A stretch of DNA of 64,000 nucleotides from Jannaschia rubra (lineage in GTDB: Bacteria > Pseudomonadota > Alphaproteobacteria > Rhodobacterales > Rhodobacteraceae), in NCBI RefSeq assembly GCF_001403735.1, contig NZ_CXPG01000020.1, positions 62,001-126,000 of the forward strand, written 5' to 3'. The first letter of the stretch is position 1, and the number at the start of each line of letters is the position of its first letter. Positions 33,416 through 42,906 of this stretch are shown piece after piece. Below the pieces are notes generated by a model that ran no database searches, was not told the origin of the DNA, and worked only from the letters and a program-made list of their open reading frames with translations. The position numbers and the translations under genes are program-made.

Positions 33416-34657
33416 TCATTGTCCGATCCGGTGCATCGCTCGTCCCACGGTGAAGCCGTGCAGGACGGTGGAGGCGAAGATCGTGAGCGCCGCGATGGTC
33501 CAGAGGTCCGCGATGTCGGCAAGGTCGGCATGGCCCGCCGCGTAGGCGAGGTAATAGATCGAGCCGATACCACGCACGCCGTAGATCGCGACGATGCCGC
33601 GCTCGGATCGTCCCAGCGTGGTTCCCCCCAGTGCCAGCCATCCGGCGATGGGACGCACCGCCAGGATCAGGATTGCCGCCATGAAGACGTGGCGCCAATC
33701 GAGGTCGGCCATGAGCGCGGGCAGCGCGGCCCCGAGGGCGATCAGAAGGAGGGCCGTCAGTGCGTGTTCGATGGCCTCCGAGAAGCTGTGCAGGTTACGG
33801 TGGTATCCGTGATCGCTCTCGATGCGGCGCAGGGACAGGCCCATGACGGCGACGGCGATGAAGCCGTAGCCCTCGATGAGTTCGGTCGAGCCGTAGCACA
33901 GGAAGACCCCCGCGATGGCGATGACGCCGGAGCCGGTGTCGGCCAGGCGGCTGCCGCGGGGCAGGTTGAACAGCACCTGCCCCAGTGCCCACCCCCCGGC
34001 CCAGCCGGTCAGGGCGCCCACGCCGATGCGGTAGAAGACGTCCTGAAGCAGCCATTGCAGGCCCCAGTCGCCGAACGACAGCCCCTGCACCGCGATAAGG
34101 AGACCGAGGTAGACGAAGGGAAAGGCGAGCCCGTCGTTCAGCGCGGCTTCGGTCGTCAGGGCGAAGCGGACGGGATGTTCTCCACCCTCCTGCGGGGGAG
34201 CGATTTGCACGTCGGCGGCGAGAACCGGGTCCGTGGGCGCCAGCACGGCCGCCAGGATCACCGCCCCGGCCACCGTCAATCCGCCGACGAGGACGCCCAG
34301 AAAGGCGATGGCCAGAATGGTCAGGGGCATGGCCACGATCAGAAGCCGCATCGTGGGGATCCATTTCCTCGCTGGTCCGATGTCGTCCACCCGCATGCCC
34401 GCGCCGAAGAGCGCGACGATCACCGTGATCTCGGCCACGATTTCCCATATCTTCGGCACCTCGCGGGGGTCGGCGGGCAAGGGCAGGTCGGGAAGGGCGA
34501 GGGCCGCCAGCGCCCCGAACAGGATCATCAAGGGCGCGGCCGTGGGCTCGCCCGAGGAGACCAGTCGGGGGAGCCAGCGGGCGAGAATCACGATGGCGCC
34601 GACGAGGGCCAGCACGACGTGATAGGCGCTGAACGAAAAGAAGGCGTCGTCGATCAT
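33416..34657 (-). CDS. NhaP-type cation/proton antiporter
   Basis: CPA1 family antiporter, 413 residues with about twelve membrane helices and no cytoplasmic regulatory domain. The ion-binding region is recognisable as APTDPVLAADVQ (TDP) and the ND of TTEAALNDGLAFP, followed late by IYGVRGIGSIYYL. It would exchange Na+ or K+ for H+ in the inner membrane. It stands alone, separated from the frc operon by a hairpin and from sorA by 167 bp in which nothing clear is seen. Confidence 0.88.
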   Translation of the reverse strand: MIDDAFFSFSAYHVVLALVGAIVILARWLPRLVSSGEPTAAPLMILFGALAALALPDLPLPADPREVPKIWEIVAEITVIVALFGAGMRVDDIGPARKWIPTMRLLIVAMPLTILAIAFLGVLVGGLTVAGAVILAAVLAPTDPVLAADVQIAPPQEGGEHPVRFALTTEAALNDGLAFPFVYLGLLIAVQGLSFGDWGLQWLLQDVFYRIGVGALTGWAGGWALGQVLFNLPRGSRLADTGSGVIAIAGVFLCYGSTELIEGYGFIAVAVMGLSLRRIESDHGYHRNLHSFSEAIEHALTALLLIALGAALPALMADLDWRHVFMAAILILAVRPIAGWLALGGTTLGRSERGIVAIYGVRGIGSIYYLAYAAGHADLADIADLWTIAALTIFASTVLHGFTVGRAMHRIGQ

Positions 34658-34685
34658 AGGGTCCGATCTTCCGTTCCGCGCGCAG

Positions 34686-34718
34686 GCTGCGTTCGTCGGT
34701 GCCTATGCCGAACGCAGC
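34686..34718 (-). terminator. terminator-like hairpin after frcA
   Basis: Perfect 10-bp stem (34686-34695 with 34709-34718) around a 13-nt loop, 24 nt downstream of the frcA stop. No T run, so it could also stabilise the mRNA end. Confidence 0.5.
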
Positions 34719-34741
34719 GGATCGGGCAACCCTGTCCGTCG

Positions 34742-35506
34742 TCAGGCCGCCGGCGGCTCCTTCGCGCCGGTCATGAAGGCCACGGCGTCGGACATGGTGT
34801 AGTCCTTCGGGTCGATCACGCAGAGGCGCCGGCCCAGCCGGTGGATGTGGATGCGGTCGGCCACCTCGAAGACGTGGGGCATGTTGTGGCTGATGAGGAT
34901 GATCGGGATGCCGCGGGCGCGGACGTCCTGGATCAGTTCCAGCACCTTGCGGCTTTCCTTGACGCCGAGCGCGGCGGTCGGTTCGTCCAGGATGATGACC
35001 TGGGACCCGAAGGCCGCCGCCCGCGCGACGGCCACGCCTTGCCGCTGTCCGCCCGACAGCGTCTCGACCGCCTGGCTGATGTTCTGGATCGTGGCGAGGC
35101 CCAGGTCGCTCAGCTTGTCGCGCGCGATCCGCTCCATCCGGGCGTGGTCGAGCTTGCGAAAGACCTTGCCCATGATGCCGGGCTTCCGCAGCTCGCGGCC
35201 CATGAACATGTTGTCCGCGATGGAAAGGGCAGGCGACATGGCGAGCGTCTGGTAGACGGTTTCGATCCCGTGGCCGCGGGCGGCGAGGGGGGTCGGGATG
35301 ACGACCTTTTCGCCATTGAGGTGGATTTCGCCGCCGTCCGGCTGAACCGCGCCGGACAGCGCCTTGATGAGCGTGGACTTTCCGGCGCCGTTGTCGCCGA
35401 TCACGGCCAGAATCTCGCCCGGGCGCAGGTCGAAGTCGCAGCGGTCGAGGGCGGTGACGCGGCCGTAGCGCTTGGTGAGGCCCTTGGCGGCGAGGACGGG
35501 GGTCAT
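34742..35506 (-). CDS. frcA: fructose-type ABC transporter ATP-binding protein
   Basis: ATPase subunit of a CUT2-class sugar importer, 254 residues with a single cassette as in FrcA (unlike the doubled RbsA type). Walker A GDNGAGKST, signature LSGGQRQGVAVAR and Walker B IILDEPTAALG are visible, with a Q-loop TVYQTLA. The start at ATG 35506 overlaps the permease stop by ATGA and has GGAGGAT upstream. The gene is last in frcB-frcC-frcA. Confidence 0.9.
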   Translation of the reverse strand: MTPVLAAKGLTKRYGRVTALDRCDFDLRPGEILAVIGDNGAGKSTLIKALSGAVQPDGGEIHLNGEKVVIPTPLAARGHGIETVYQTLAMSPALSIADNMFMGRELRKPGIMGKVFRKLDHARMERIARDKLSDLGLATIQNISQAVETLSGGQRQGVAVARAAAFGSQVIILDEPTAALGVKESRKVLELIQDVRARGIPIILISHNMPHVFEVADRIHIHRLGRRLCVIDPKDYTMSDAVAFMTGAKEPPAA

Positions 35507-36585
35507 GAGGAGATCCTCCGGATCCACTGGTCGAGCGCGACGGCCAGGATGATGAGGCAGCCGCTGGCGAACAGCACCCATTGCGGATCGGCGCCGGCGA
35601 GCTTGAGGCCGGTTGCGAAGACGCCCACCGTTAGCGCGCCGAACAGGCTGCCCAGGATGGTGCCCCGCCCACCGAACAGCGACGTGCCGCCGATGACGAC
35701 GGCGGCGATGCTGTCGAGGTTGGCCTCGAAGAAGGACGAGGGCGAGATGGAGCCCACGCGCCCGATGGCCGCCCAGGACGCCAGCGCCGCGATCAGCCCC
35801 GCGACCACATAGACCGACAGCAGCGTCGCGTCGGCGCGCACGCCCGCAAGCTCCGCCGCTTCCTTGTCGTCGCCCACCGCGTAGACGTGGCGGCCCCAGG
35901 CGGTCTGCGTCATGACATAGGCCAGCACGGCGAAGACCGCGACCATGAGCACCACCGCCCAGATCACCGGCGCGCCGAGGATCGTCACCGGATAGCCCCC
36001 GATCACCACGCGTTCACCGAAGACCTTGAGAAGCGGCGCCTCTGCGTCGAGGGTCTGGCTGCGGATCGATTGGGACCCGGTGTAGAGATAGACGGTCGCC
36101 AGGACGATCTGCCACATGCCCAGCGTCACGATGAAGGGGGGCAGCTTGACCCGCGTGACCAGAAGGCCCGAAATCATCCCGAGGATGCCGCCCGTGGCGA
36201 AGCCGCCGAGCACGGCAAGGGGCGAGGGGACGCCGTAGGTCACGGCGAGATGCCCCATGGCGACGTAGCTGAGCACCATGACCGCGCCGATGGACAGGTC
36301 GATCCCGGCGGTCAGGATCACCAGCGTCTGCGCCGCGGCGAGGATGCCGACGATGGAGACCTGCTCCAGCGTGATCTTGATGGCCAGTCCCGACAGGTTC
36401 CGGCCATCGGTCAGGGCCGCGAAGATCAGCAGCGACAGCGCGAAGATCAGGACCGGCACGATGGCCGGATGGTTGTGCAGGACGTGCTGGACCTTTTGCA
36501 GGACCGAGCGGTTCGGCTGTTCGAACTCCGGCGGCGGGTCGGCCGGGGGTCTGGCGGCCGTTGCATGAGTGATGTCGCTGGGCAT
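35503..36585 (-). CDS. frcC: fructose-type ABC transporter permease
   Basis: CUT2-class permease, 360 residues with about nine or ten helices. Typical segments are ILTAGIDLSIGAVMVLS and the C-terminal GGTSLFGGRGTILGSLFGAL (family hallmarks). A 40-residue hydrophilic N-terminus precedes the first helix, as in FrcC. It overlaps frcA and lies 70 bp downstream of frcB. Substrate assignment to fructose rests on resemblance to FrcBCA with an adjacent ROK regulator. Confidence 0.88.
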   Translation of the reverse strand: MPSDITHATAARPPADPPPEFEQPNRSVLQKVQHVLHNHPAIVPVLIFALSLLIFAALTDGRNLSGLAIKITLEQVSIVGILAAAQTLVILTAGIDLSIGAVMVLSYVAMGHLAVTYGVPSPLAVLGGFATGGILGMISGLLVTRVKLPPFIVTLGMWQIVLATVYLYTGSQSIRSQTLDAEAPLLKVFGERVVIGGYPVTILGAPVIWAVVLMVAVFAVLAYVMTQTAWGRHVYAVGDDKEAAELAGVRADATLLSVYVVAGLIAALASWAAIGRVGSISPSSFFEANLDSIAAVVIGGTSLFGGRGTILGSLFGALTVGVFATGLKLAGADPQWVLFASGCLIILAVALDQWIRRISS

Positions 36586-36655
36586 CGCCCCCTCCCAAGA
36601 TGCGATCCGCGGGGGCCGCGACGGCGCCCCCCGCTTCGGTCGGTGCGTCAGGCCG

Positions 36656-37666
36656 TCAGCCCCAGCAGCGGTCGAGCCCTTCCTCGACCGAGATCGACTC
36701 GATCCCGTCGACCGGCGCGTCGGTAACGAGGTTGACGCCGGTGTTGAAGAAGTCGAGGCCCTCGGTCGGCTCCGGCACGGTTCCGTCCGCCGCGTATTGC
36801 ACGATGGCCTCGATCCCGAGACGCGCCATGTCGAGTGGATATTGCTGCGACGTCGCGCCGATGACGCCGTCCCGCACGTTCTGGACGCCGGGGCAGCCGC
36901 CGTCGATCGACACGATCAGCACGTCGTCGCGCCCGGCCGATTGCAGCGCCTCGTAGGCGCCCGCGGCGGCGGGTTCGTTGATGGTATAGACGACGTCGAT
37001 CTCCGGGTCCTGCAGCAGCAGGTTCTCCATCGCACGCAGGCCGCCTTCCTCGTTGCCCTGCGTGACCTCGTGGCCGACGATGCGGGGGTCGTCCTCGTCG
37101 CCCCACTTGGTCTCATCCTTGATGTCGATGCCGAAGCCGGTGAGGAACCCCTGGTCGCGCAACACGCCCACGGTCGGCTGGCTTTCGTTGAGGTCGAGCA
37201 TCGCGATCTTCGCGTCGTCGGGGTTCTCCAGCGTTGCCGCGGCCCAGGCGCCGATCAGGCGGCCCGCCTCGAAGTTGTCGGTGGCGAAGGTCGCGTCGGC
37301 CGCATCGATCGGGTCGAGCGGCGTGTCGAGCGCGATCACCAGGATGCCCTGCTCACGCGCCCGGCCGATCACGTCGGTAATCGCGGCGGTGTCGGAGGCG
37401 GTGATCAGGATGCCGTCGGCGCCTTCCGCGATGCAGGTCTCGACCGCATTCACCTGGGCCTCGTGGTCGCCGTCGACCTGGCCTGCATAGCTGGAGAAGC
37501 CGATCCCGGCCGCCTCGGCCGCGGCCTGTGCGCCTTCCTTCATCTTGACGAAGAAGGGATTGATGTCGGTCTTCGTGATGAGGCAGGCGGACACATCGTC
37601 CTGCGCCGCTGCCGTTCCGGCCATCGCGATGGCCGCGATCGCCGTCCCTGCGAATAGTCTTTTCAT
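36656..37666 (-). CDS. frcB: fructose-type ABC transporter substrate-binding protein
   Basis: Periplasmic sugar-binding protein of 336 residues. The signal peptide (about 1-21, ending GTAAAQ) starts at ATG 37666, preceded by GGGAGG. The mature protein begins with [18 protein letters not shown] and has the D-(E/D)-rich hinge region [18 protein letters not shown], typical of periplasmic-binding type-1 sugar receptors. First gene of the operon; its promoter lies in the 147-bp region shared with the ROK gene, which carries two TTAGTAAAC repeats. Confidence 0.9.
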   Translation of the reverse strand: MKRLFAGTAIAAIAMAGTAAAQDDVSACLITKTDINPFFVKMKEGAQAAAEAAGIGFSSYAGQVDGDHEAQVNAVETCIAEGADGILITASDTAAITDVIGRAREQGILVIALDTPLDPIDAADATFATDNFEAGRLIGAWAAATLENPDDAKIAMLDLNESQPTVGVLRDQGFLTGFGIDIKDETKWGDEDDPRIVGHEVTQGNEEGGLRAMENLLLQDPEIDVVYTINEPAAAGAYEALQSAGRDDVLIVSIDGGCPGVQNVRDGVIGATSQQYPLDMARLGIEAIVQYAADGTVPEPTEGLDFFNTGVNLVTDAPVDGIESISVEEGLDRCWG

Positions 37667-37750
37667 CTTATCCTCCCAGATCGCTTTCGTTGGCCCTGCC
37701 GGGCCCCGAGCAGCATCAGGAAACACGGCGACCCCGCCGCCGTCAATGAA

Positions 37751-37773
37751 TTAGTAAACTTTCCTTAGTAAAC
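37751..37773. promoter_or_regulatory. candidate ROK-regulator operator (tandem TTAGTAAAC)
   Basis: Two identical 9-mers, TTAGTAAAC, at 37751-37759 and 37765-37773, spaced 14 bp start to start in an otherwise G+C-rich divergent region between frcB and the ROK gene. TTTACTAA-like elements are typical targets of ROK repressors of sugar operons. Confidence 0.6.
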
Positions 37774-37813
37774 CGTAACCGCTATCATCGGGGCCAACCA
37801 GCAAGGCAAGGCC

Positions 37814-39010
37814 ATGAGAGGCGCGGTCGTCACATCCATCAGCCCTGGCCTGAGCCAGAAACGCGTGCGCGACCACAACGCCCGGCTGCTGCTGTCGCTG
37901 CTCCTGCGGCACGGGGATCTGCCGGGCAGCGATCTGGCACGGCTTTCGGGGCTGTCGGCGCCCACGGTGTCGGACATCCTGCGCGGTCTGGAAGCGGACG
38001 GGTTCCTCAAGCGGGGCGATCCCGTCCGGGGCCGGGTCGGCAAGCCGTCGCTGCCCATGCGGATCGACCCGGAGGGCGCGCTTTCCTGGGGGTTCAAGAT
38101 CGGGCGGCGTTCGGCGGAACTGATCCTTCTCGACCTCGCCGGTGCGATCCGGGCGGAACGACGTCTGCCCTACGCGGAGCCGCATCCGGACGAGGTGCTG
38201 GCGTTCCTTGCCGCTGCGACAGCCGAAATCTGCGCGGGACTGTCGCCGCGACAGGTCGCGCGCATCGGCGGCATCGGCGTCGCGGCCCCGTTCGAGCTCT
38301 GGTCGGGCGACGAGGTCCGCCACCGCAGCCGGACGTTCCGCCACTGGTCGGGCGTCGACCTGCGCGACCGGATCGCCGGCTTCTCGGACCTGCCGGTGTC
38401 GATCATCAACGACGCCACCGCCGCCTGCCGGGCCGAACACATCTATGGGCGCGGCAGGGAGTTCAGCGACTACGCCTGTTTCTTCGTCGGAACCTATATC
38501 GGCGGCGGAATCGTCCTGAACAATTCGGTCTACGAGGGGCGGCGCGGCAATGCCGGGGCGCTGGGGTCGCTGCGGACGGTCGGACCGCACGGCGAAGGGC
38601 TGCAACTGGTCGATGCGGCGTCGATCCATCTGCTGGAGGACCGGCTGAGCGAGGCGGGTCTCGACCCGGAGGCGCTATGGCGGCAGCCACAGGATTGGTC
38701 CGCCCTGGCGCGCCACGTCGACCCGTGGCTGGGCCGGGTGGCGCAGGAACTGGCGGGCGCCTGCCTGTCGACCTGCGCGGTCGTGGATTTCGAAGCCGTC
38801 CTGATCGACGGCGCCTTCCCCTCGTCCATCCGGTCCGATCTGGTTGACCGGGTCCGACGTTACCTTGTCCACCAGGACAGTCGGGGCCTGATCCTGCCGC
38901 GGATCGAAGCCGGCACCATCGGCGCCAAGGCCCGCGCCATCGGCGCCGCGGCGGGACCGATCTCGTCGCAGTACCTGCTCGACACCAACGTCGGAATGGC
39001 GATCGCCTGA
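37814..39010 (+). CDS. ROK-family transcriptional regulator of the frc operon
   Basis: A 398-residue regulator: winged helix-turn-helix at about 20-75 (LLRHGDLPGSDLARLSGLSAPTV as two halves of the HTH) followed by a ROK sugar-kinase-like domain (GIGVAAPFELW, INDATAACRAEH, GTYIGGGIVLNN, RRGNAGALG). The Cys-rich zinc motif normal in ROK kinases is not visible, so it is probably a non-catalytic sugar sensor. It diverges from frcB and most likely represses frcBCA and itself through the tandem TTAGTAAAC sites. Confidence 0.85.
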   Translation: MRGAVVTSISPGLSQKRVRDHNARLLLSLLLRHGDLPGSDLARLSGLSAPTVSDILRGLEADGFLKRGDPVRGRVGKPSLPMRIDPEGALSWGFKIGRRSAELILLDLAGAIRAERRLPYAEPHPDEVLAFLAAATAEICAGLSPRQVARIGGIGVAAPFELWSGDEVRHRSRTFRHWSGVDLRDRIAGFSDLPVSIINDATAACRAEHIYGRGREFSDYACFFVGTYIGGGIVLNNSVYEGRRGNAGALGSLRTVGPHGEGLQLVDAASIHLLEDRLSEAGLDPEALWRQPQDWSALARHVDPWLGRVAQELAGACLSTCAVVDFEAVLIDGAFPSSIRSDLVDRVRRYLVHQDSRGLILPRIEAGTIGAKARAIGAAAGPISSQYLLDTNVGMAIA

Positions 39011-39114
39011 GCGTCGGACCGGCCGGCGCGCCGTTCGTTCCCGGAACGGACAAGCTTTCGTCGCATGGCCGGACGCGGCGTTGGCGCAGTGGTCCGCCGG
39101 ACCCCGAAAACACG

Positions 39115-39144
39115 AACCCCCGGAAGCCGAGACTTCCGGGGGTT
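39115..39144 (-). terminator. terminator of tRNA-Leu
   Basis: Perfect 12-bp inverted repeat (39115-39126 with 39133-39144, 6-nt loop), 14 nt beyond the tRNA 3' end on the minus strand, followed by CGTGTTTT. Confidence 0.75.
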
Positions 39145-39158
39145 CCCGTGGTAGACCG

Positions 39159-39245
<87 letters not shown>

Positions 39246-39370
39246 ATCCACGGTGCGCGGTGGGTATCCCTGGCAAAAGGGACTGTCAATCGGTCAGTTG
39301 CGAAAATCGGCGCCCTTGCCCGGACCTTCCTCCGACGGTATCCGAGGTTCGAACAAGCGAGAGGCGCCCC

Positions 39371-40348
39371 ATGCAGAAGCTCGTCACAATCTTCGGCGGT
39401 TCCGGTTTCATCGGCCGCTATGTCGCGCAGCGCATGGCCCGGGCCGGATGGCGCGTCAGGGTCGCCGTCCGCCGCCCGAACGAAGCGCATTTCGTCCGCA
39501 TGTACGGGGCCGTGGGCCAGGTGGAGCCGGTCTTCGCCAACATCCGCGACGATGCTTCGGTCGCGGCGGCGCTCTCCGGAGCGGATGCTGTCGTCAACTG
39601 CGTGGGCATCCTGGCGCCGTCGGGCAAGAACGGCTTCGACAGCGTCCAGGCCGAGGGCGCAGGCCGTATCGCGCGGTTGGCAGCCGCGGAAGGCATCGAC
39701 CGGATGGTGCAGATCAGTGCCATCGGTGCCGACGCTGACAGCCACAGCGACTATGCCCGCACCAAGGCCGAGGGCGAAGCGGCGGTGCTGGAGCATATGC
39801 CGGGGGCCGTGATCCTGCGCCCGTCGATCGTGTTCGGCCCCGAAGACGAGTTCTTCAACCGCTTCGCCGGCATGACCCGGCTGTCGCCGTTCGTGCCCCT
39901 GGTCGGCCCCGATACGAAGTTCCAGCCGGTCTATGTGGGCGACGTGGCCGAGGCGGTCGAGGCGGCGCTGGAGGGGCGCGCGCAGGCGGGCATCTACGAG
40001 TTGGGCGGCCCGGACATCCATACCTTCCGCGAGTTGATGCAACTGATGCTGCGCGTGATTCATCGCCGCCGGCTGCTCCTGCCGATGCCGTTCTTCGCGG
40101 CCCGGATCATGGCGAGCGTCCTTGACATGGGGCAGGCGGCGACGGGGGGGCTGTTGCACAACGGCACGCTGACCCGCGATCAGGTGCAGAACCTCAGGCA
40201 CGACAACATCGTGCGCGAACGGGGGTTCGAGGCGCTGGGCATCGTGCCCACGTCGATGGAGGCCGTGTTGCCCGACTATCTGTGGCGGTTCCGGCCGTCG
40301 GGGCAGTACGCCGACATCAAGGACAGTGCCCGCAACCTGAAGCCGTGA
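39371..40348 (+). CDS. NDUFA9-like complex I NAD(P)-binding protein
   Basis: A 325-residue atypical short-chain dehydrogenase of the NDUFA9/39-kDa complex I subunit family. The Rossmann motif GGSGFIGRYVAQRMARAG is at residues 8-25; VVNCVGILAP, RMVQISAIGADADS and LRPSIVFGPEDEFFNRFA are family markers. In mitochondria this subunit binds NADPH at the Q module; alphaproteobacterial homologues are often annotated as NAD-dependent epimerases. ATG 39371 follows GAGGCG. It is monocistronic, 125 bp from the tRNA. Confidence 0.88.
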   Translation: MQKLVTIFGGSGFIGRYVAQRMARAGWRVRVAVRRPNEAHFVRMYGAVGQVEPVFANIRDDASVAAALSGADAVVNCVGILAPSGKNGFDSVQAEGAGRIARLAAAEGIDRMVQISAIGADADSHSDYARTKAEGEAAVLEHMPGAVILRPSIVFGPEDEFFNRFAGMTRLSPFVPLVGPDTKFQPVYVGDVAEAVEAALEGRAQAGIYELGGPDIHTFRELMQLMLRVIHRRRLLLPMPFFAARIMASVLDMGQAATGGLLHNGTLTRDQVQNLRHDNIVRERGFEALGIVPTSMEAVLPDYLWRFRPSGQYADIKDSARNLKP

Positions 40349-40358
40349 CGCGGCGGGG

Positions 40359-41159
40359 TCAGAGATAGGCCCAGCCGAGCAGGAAGGCCCCGAGCGCTAG
40401 TCGGTAGATGACATAGGGCGTGAAGCTGACCGACCGGAGCAGCCGCATCATCAGCGCCAGCGCACCGAGGGCCGCCAGGAACGACAGCCCCGCCGCCACG
40501 GCCGCATCGCGCAGGAGTGCGCCGCCCGGGTCGGCCGCCACGTCCAGCATCAGGAGCGCCGCGCTGGCCAGGATCGTCGGGATCGACATGAGCATGGCGA
40601 TGCGCGCCGCCTCCTGGCGCTCGTATCCCATTGCGCGGGCGGCGGTGATGCAGATCCCCGACCGCGACGTGCCGGGAATGAGCGCGATTGCCTGCCAGAG
40701 TCCCATGACGAGAGCGTCGCGCAGGGACCAGTCGTCGATCGCCCGCCGCTGAGCTCCCACACGGTCGAACCACCAGAGGAGAAGGCCAAAGCAGATTGTG
40801 GACCAGCCGATGACGGCGACCGACCGCATCACCTCGGTCCCGAGGGTCAGCTTGAGGGCCAGGCCGGCGAGGATGACCGGCACCGTCGCCACCGCGAGGG
40901 CTGCGGCCAGCCGTTCGTCCGGCCCGCGCCGTCCGCGCATCAGCCCCCCCACACCACTCAGCGCGCGGCCCACGTCGCGGCGGAAATACAGCACCACCGC
41001 GCCCAGCGTCCCGAGATGGAGCGCGATGTCGAGTGCCAGTCCCTGATCGTCCATCCCCGTCAGCGCCGGCAGAAGGATCAAATGACCGGAGGAGGAGACG
41101 GGCAGGAACTCGGTGATGCCCTGCACCAGCGCAAGGAGGATGAGATGCCACAATGCCAT
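40359..41159 (-). CDS. uppP: undecaprenyl-diphosphatase UppP (BacA)
   Basis: Membrane phosphatase recycling undecaprenyl pyrophosphate for peptidoglycan synthesis, 266 residues with about eight helices. The signature motifs are complete: GITEFLPVSSSGHLILLP near the N-terminus and IPGTSRSGICITAARAMGY in the middle. Start at ATG 41159 (MALWHLILLALVQG) avoids a hydrophilic extension. It is convergent with the NDUFA9-like gene, 10 bp apart. Confidence 0.96.
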   Translation of the reverse strand: MALWHLILLALVQGITEFLPVSSSGHLILLPALTGMDDQGLALDIALHLGTLGAVVLYFRRDVGRALSGVGGLMRGRRGPDERLAAALAVATVPVILAGLALKLTLGTEVMRSVAVIGWSTICFGLLLWWFDRVGAQRRAIDDWSLRDALVMGLWQAIALIPGTSRSGICITAARAMGYERQEAARIAMLMSIPTILASAALLMLDVAADPGGALLRDAAVAAGLSFLAALGALALMMRLLRSVSFTPYVIYRLALGAFLLGWAYL

Positions 41160-41376
41160 GGTGATTCGCCTTTTTTCGGCGCACCATGAATCACCGCCGG
41201 GGGCAGGGAAAGGCAGCAAGTAAGACCGAAGCGGACCCTTATTTCTTCAGAACCGGGGGCTAGAAGGGCGCAAGCGGGAAAAAATCGTGAACTAGGTCAG
41301 CACGGTTGACTTTATATCGGATTCGCCATCAGCTAAGCGACGTTTCAGGAAAGCGCATTTGCAGAAGGGGGTCGGG

Positions 41377-42843
41377 ATGGCGGCGAACAGGATGCTGAAG
41401 TTCGTGACGACGGACAGACACATGCCCGACAAGCGCGCGGCCGAGGATCGCCGTACCGATTTCGGCGAGATCTACCGCGAGTTCGCGGCGGAGCGTGCCG
41501 CCGAGCAGGCATCCCGCTGCAGCCAGTGCGGCGTTCCCTATTGCCAGACGCACTGCCCGCTGCACAACAACATCCCCGACTGGTTGCGCCTGGTGGCCGA
41601 AGGACGCCTGCGGGAGGCCTACGAGGTCAGTCAGGCAACCAACACATTTCCCGAGATCTGTGGCCGCATCTGCCCGCAGGACCGCCTGTGCGAAGGCAAC
41701 TGCGTGATCGAGCAGTCGGGCCATGGCACCGTCACCATCGGCGCGGTCGAGAAATACATCACCGATACCGCCTTCGAGATGGGCTGGGTGCCCGCGATCC
41801 GCCCCCGGGCGGAGCGGACGGAATCGGTGGGCATCATCGGCGCGGGGCCGGGCGGTCTGGCCGCCGCCGACGTGCTGCGGCGGGCGGGGGTGCAGGTGAC
41901 GGTCTACGACCGGCATGACCGCGCGGGCGGCCTGATGATCTATGGCATCCCCGGCTTCAAGCTGGAGAAGGACGTCGTGATGCGTCGCAACGCGCAGCTG
42001 GCCGACGGCGGGGTCGAGTTCCGGCTGAACACCGAGGTCGGGCGCGACATCACCTTCGACGAGATCCGCGCGCGCCATGACGCGGTGATCGTGGCCACCG
42101 GCGTCTACAAGTCGCGGGAGCTTCAGGGCGACAACCACGACGCGGGCGGGATCGTGCGGGCCATCGACTATCTGACCGCATCGAACCGGTACGGTCTGGG
42201 CGACGACGTGCCGGGGTTCGTGTCGGGCGAGTTGAACGCCGAAGGGCGGCGGGTCGTGGTCATCGGCGGCGGCGATACCGCCATGGACTGCGTCCGCACC
42301 GCCATCCGGCAGGGCGCGAGCAGCGTCCGATGCCTGTACCGCCGAGACCGCAGCAACATGCCCGGCAGCCAGCGCGAGGTGGCCAATGCCGAGGAGGAGG
42401 GGGTCGAGTTCGTCTGGCTGACCGCCCCCGCGGGGTTCGAGGCGGGATCGCAGGCGGCGATGGCGGGCGGCGTGGCCGTGAGCGGCGTGCGCGTGCAGAC
42501 CATGCGACTGGGCGAGCCCGACGCGACCGGCCGCCAGAGCCCGGAGGCCATCGAAGGCGGCGATTACGTCGAAGGCGCCGACCTCGTCATCAAGGCGCTG
42601 GGGTTCGAGCCGGAGGAGTTGCCGACGCTGTGGTCGAAGCCGGAGCTGGAAGTGACCCGATGGGGCACGATCAAGGCCGATTTCCGTACCCATGCTACCC
42701 CGCTCGACGGGGTCTATGCCGTGGGCGATATCGTCCGGGGGGCATCGCTGGTGGTCTGGGCCATCCGCGACGGGCGCGAGGCCGCGGATGCGATTCTGGA
42801 GCGGTTCGATGCCCGGCAGGCGGCGCCCATCGCGGCGGAATAG
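41377..42843 (+). CDS. gltD: glutamate synthase small subunit
   Basis: NADPH-dependent beta subunit of GOGAT, 488 residues, feeding electrons to GltB. Two Cys clusters for 4Fe-4S centres are near the N-terminus (CSQCGVPYCQTHCPLHNN and CGRICPQDRLCEGNC), followed by FAD- and NADPH-binding glycine motifs (GIIGAGPGGLAAAD, VVIGGGDTAMDC). ATG 41377 is preceded by AGAAGGGGG; an upstream in-frame TTG is less likely. The 217-bp leader holds A+T-rich promoter-like sequence. gltB follows only after two other genes. Confidence 0.95.
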   Translation: MAANRMLKFVTTDRHMPDKRAAEDRRTDFGEIYREFAAERAAEQASRCSQCGVPYCQTHCPLHNNIPDWLRLVAEGRLREAYEVSQATNTFPEICGRICPQDRLCEGNCVIEQSGHGTVTIGAVEKYITDTAFEMGWVPAIRPRAERTESVGIIGAGPGGLAAADVLRRAGVQVTVYDRHDRAGGLMIYGIPGFKLEKDVVMRRNAQLADGGVEFRLNTEVGRDITFDEIRARHDAVIVATGVYKSRELQGDNHDAGGIVRAIDYLTASNRYGLGDDVPGFVSGELNAEGRRVVVIGGGDTAMDCVRTAIRQGASSVRCLYRRDRSNMPGSQREVANAEEEGVEFVWLTAPAGFEAGSQAAMAGGVAVSGVRVQTMRLGEPDATGRQSPEAIEGGDYVEGADLVIKALGFEPEELPTLWSKPELEVTRWGTIKADFRTHATPLDGVYAVGDIVRGASLVVWAIRDGREAADAILERFDARQAAPIAAE

Positions 42844-42906
42844 ACACCGGATCCGGCAATCCGAAAGGTCAGCTTGGCTGACGCATTCACCGTCGACGAG
42901 AGAGAC

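Noticed and set aside
41306-41334. TTGACT before gltD as a sigma-70 promoter
   Set aside because: No acceptable -10 sequence at 16-18 bp spacing.
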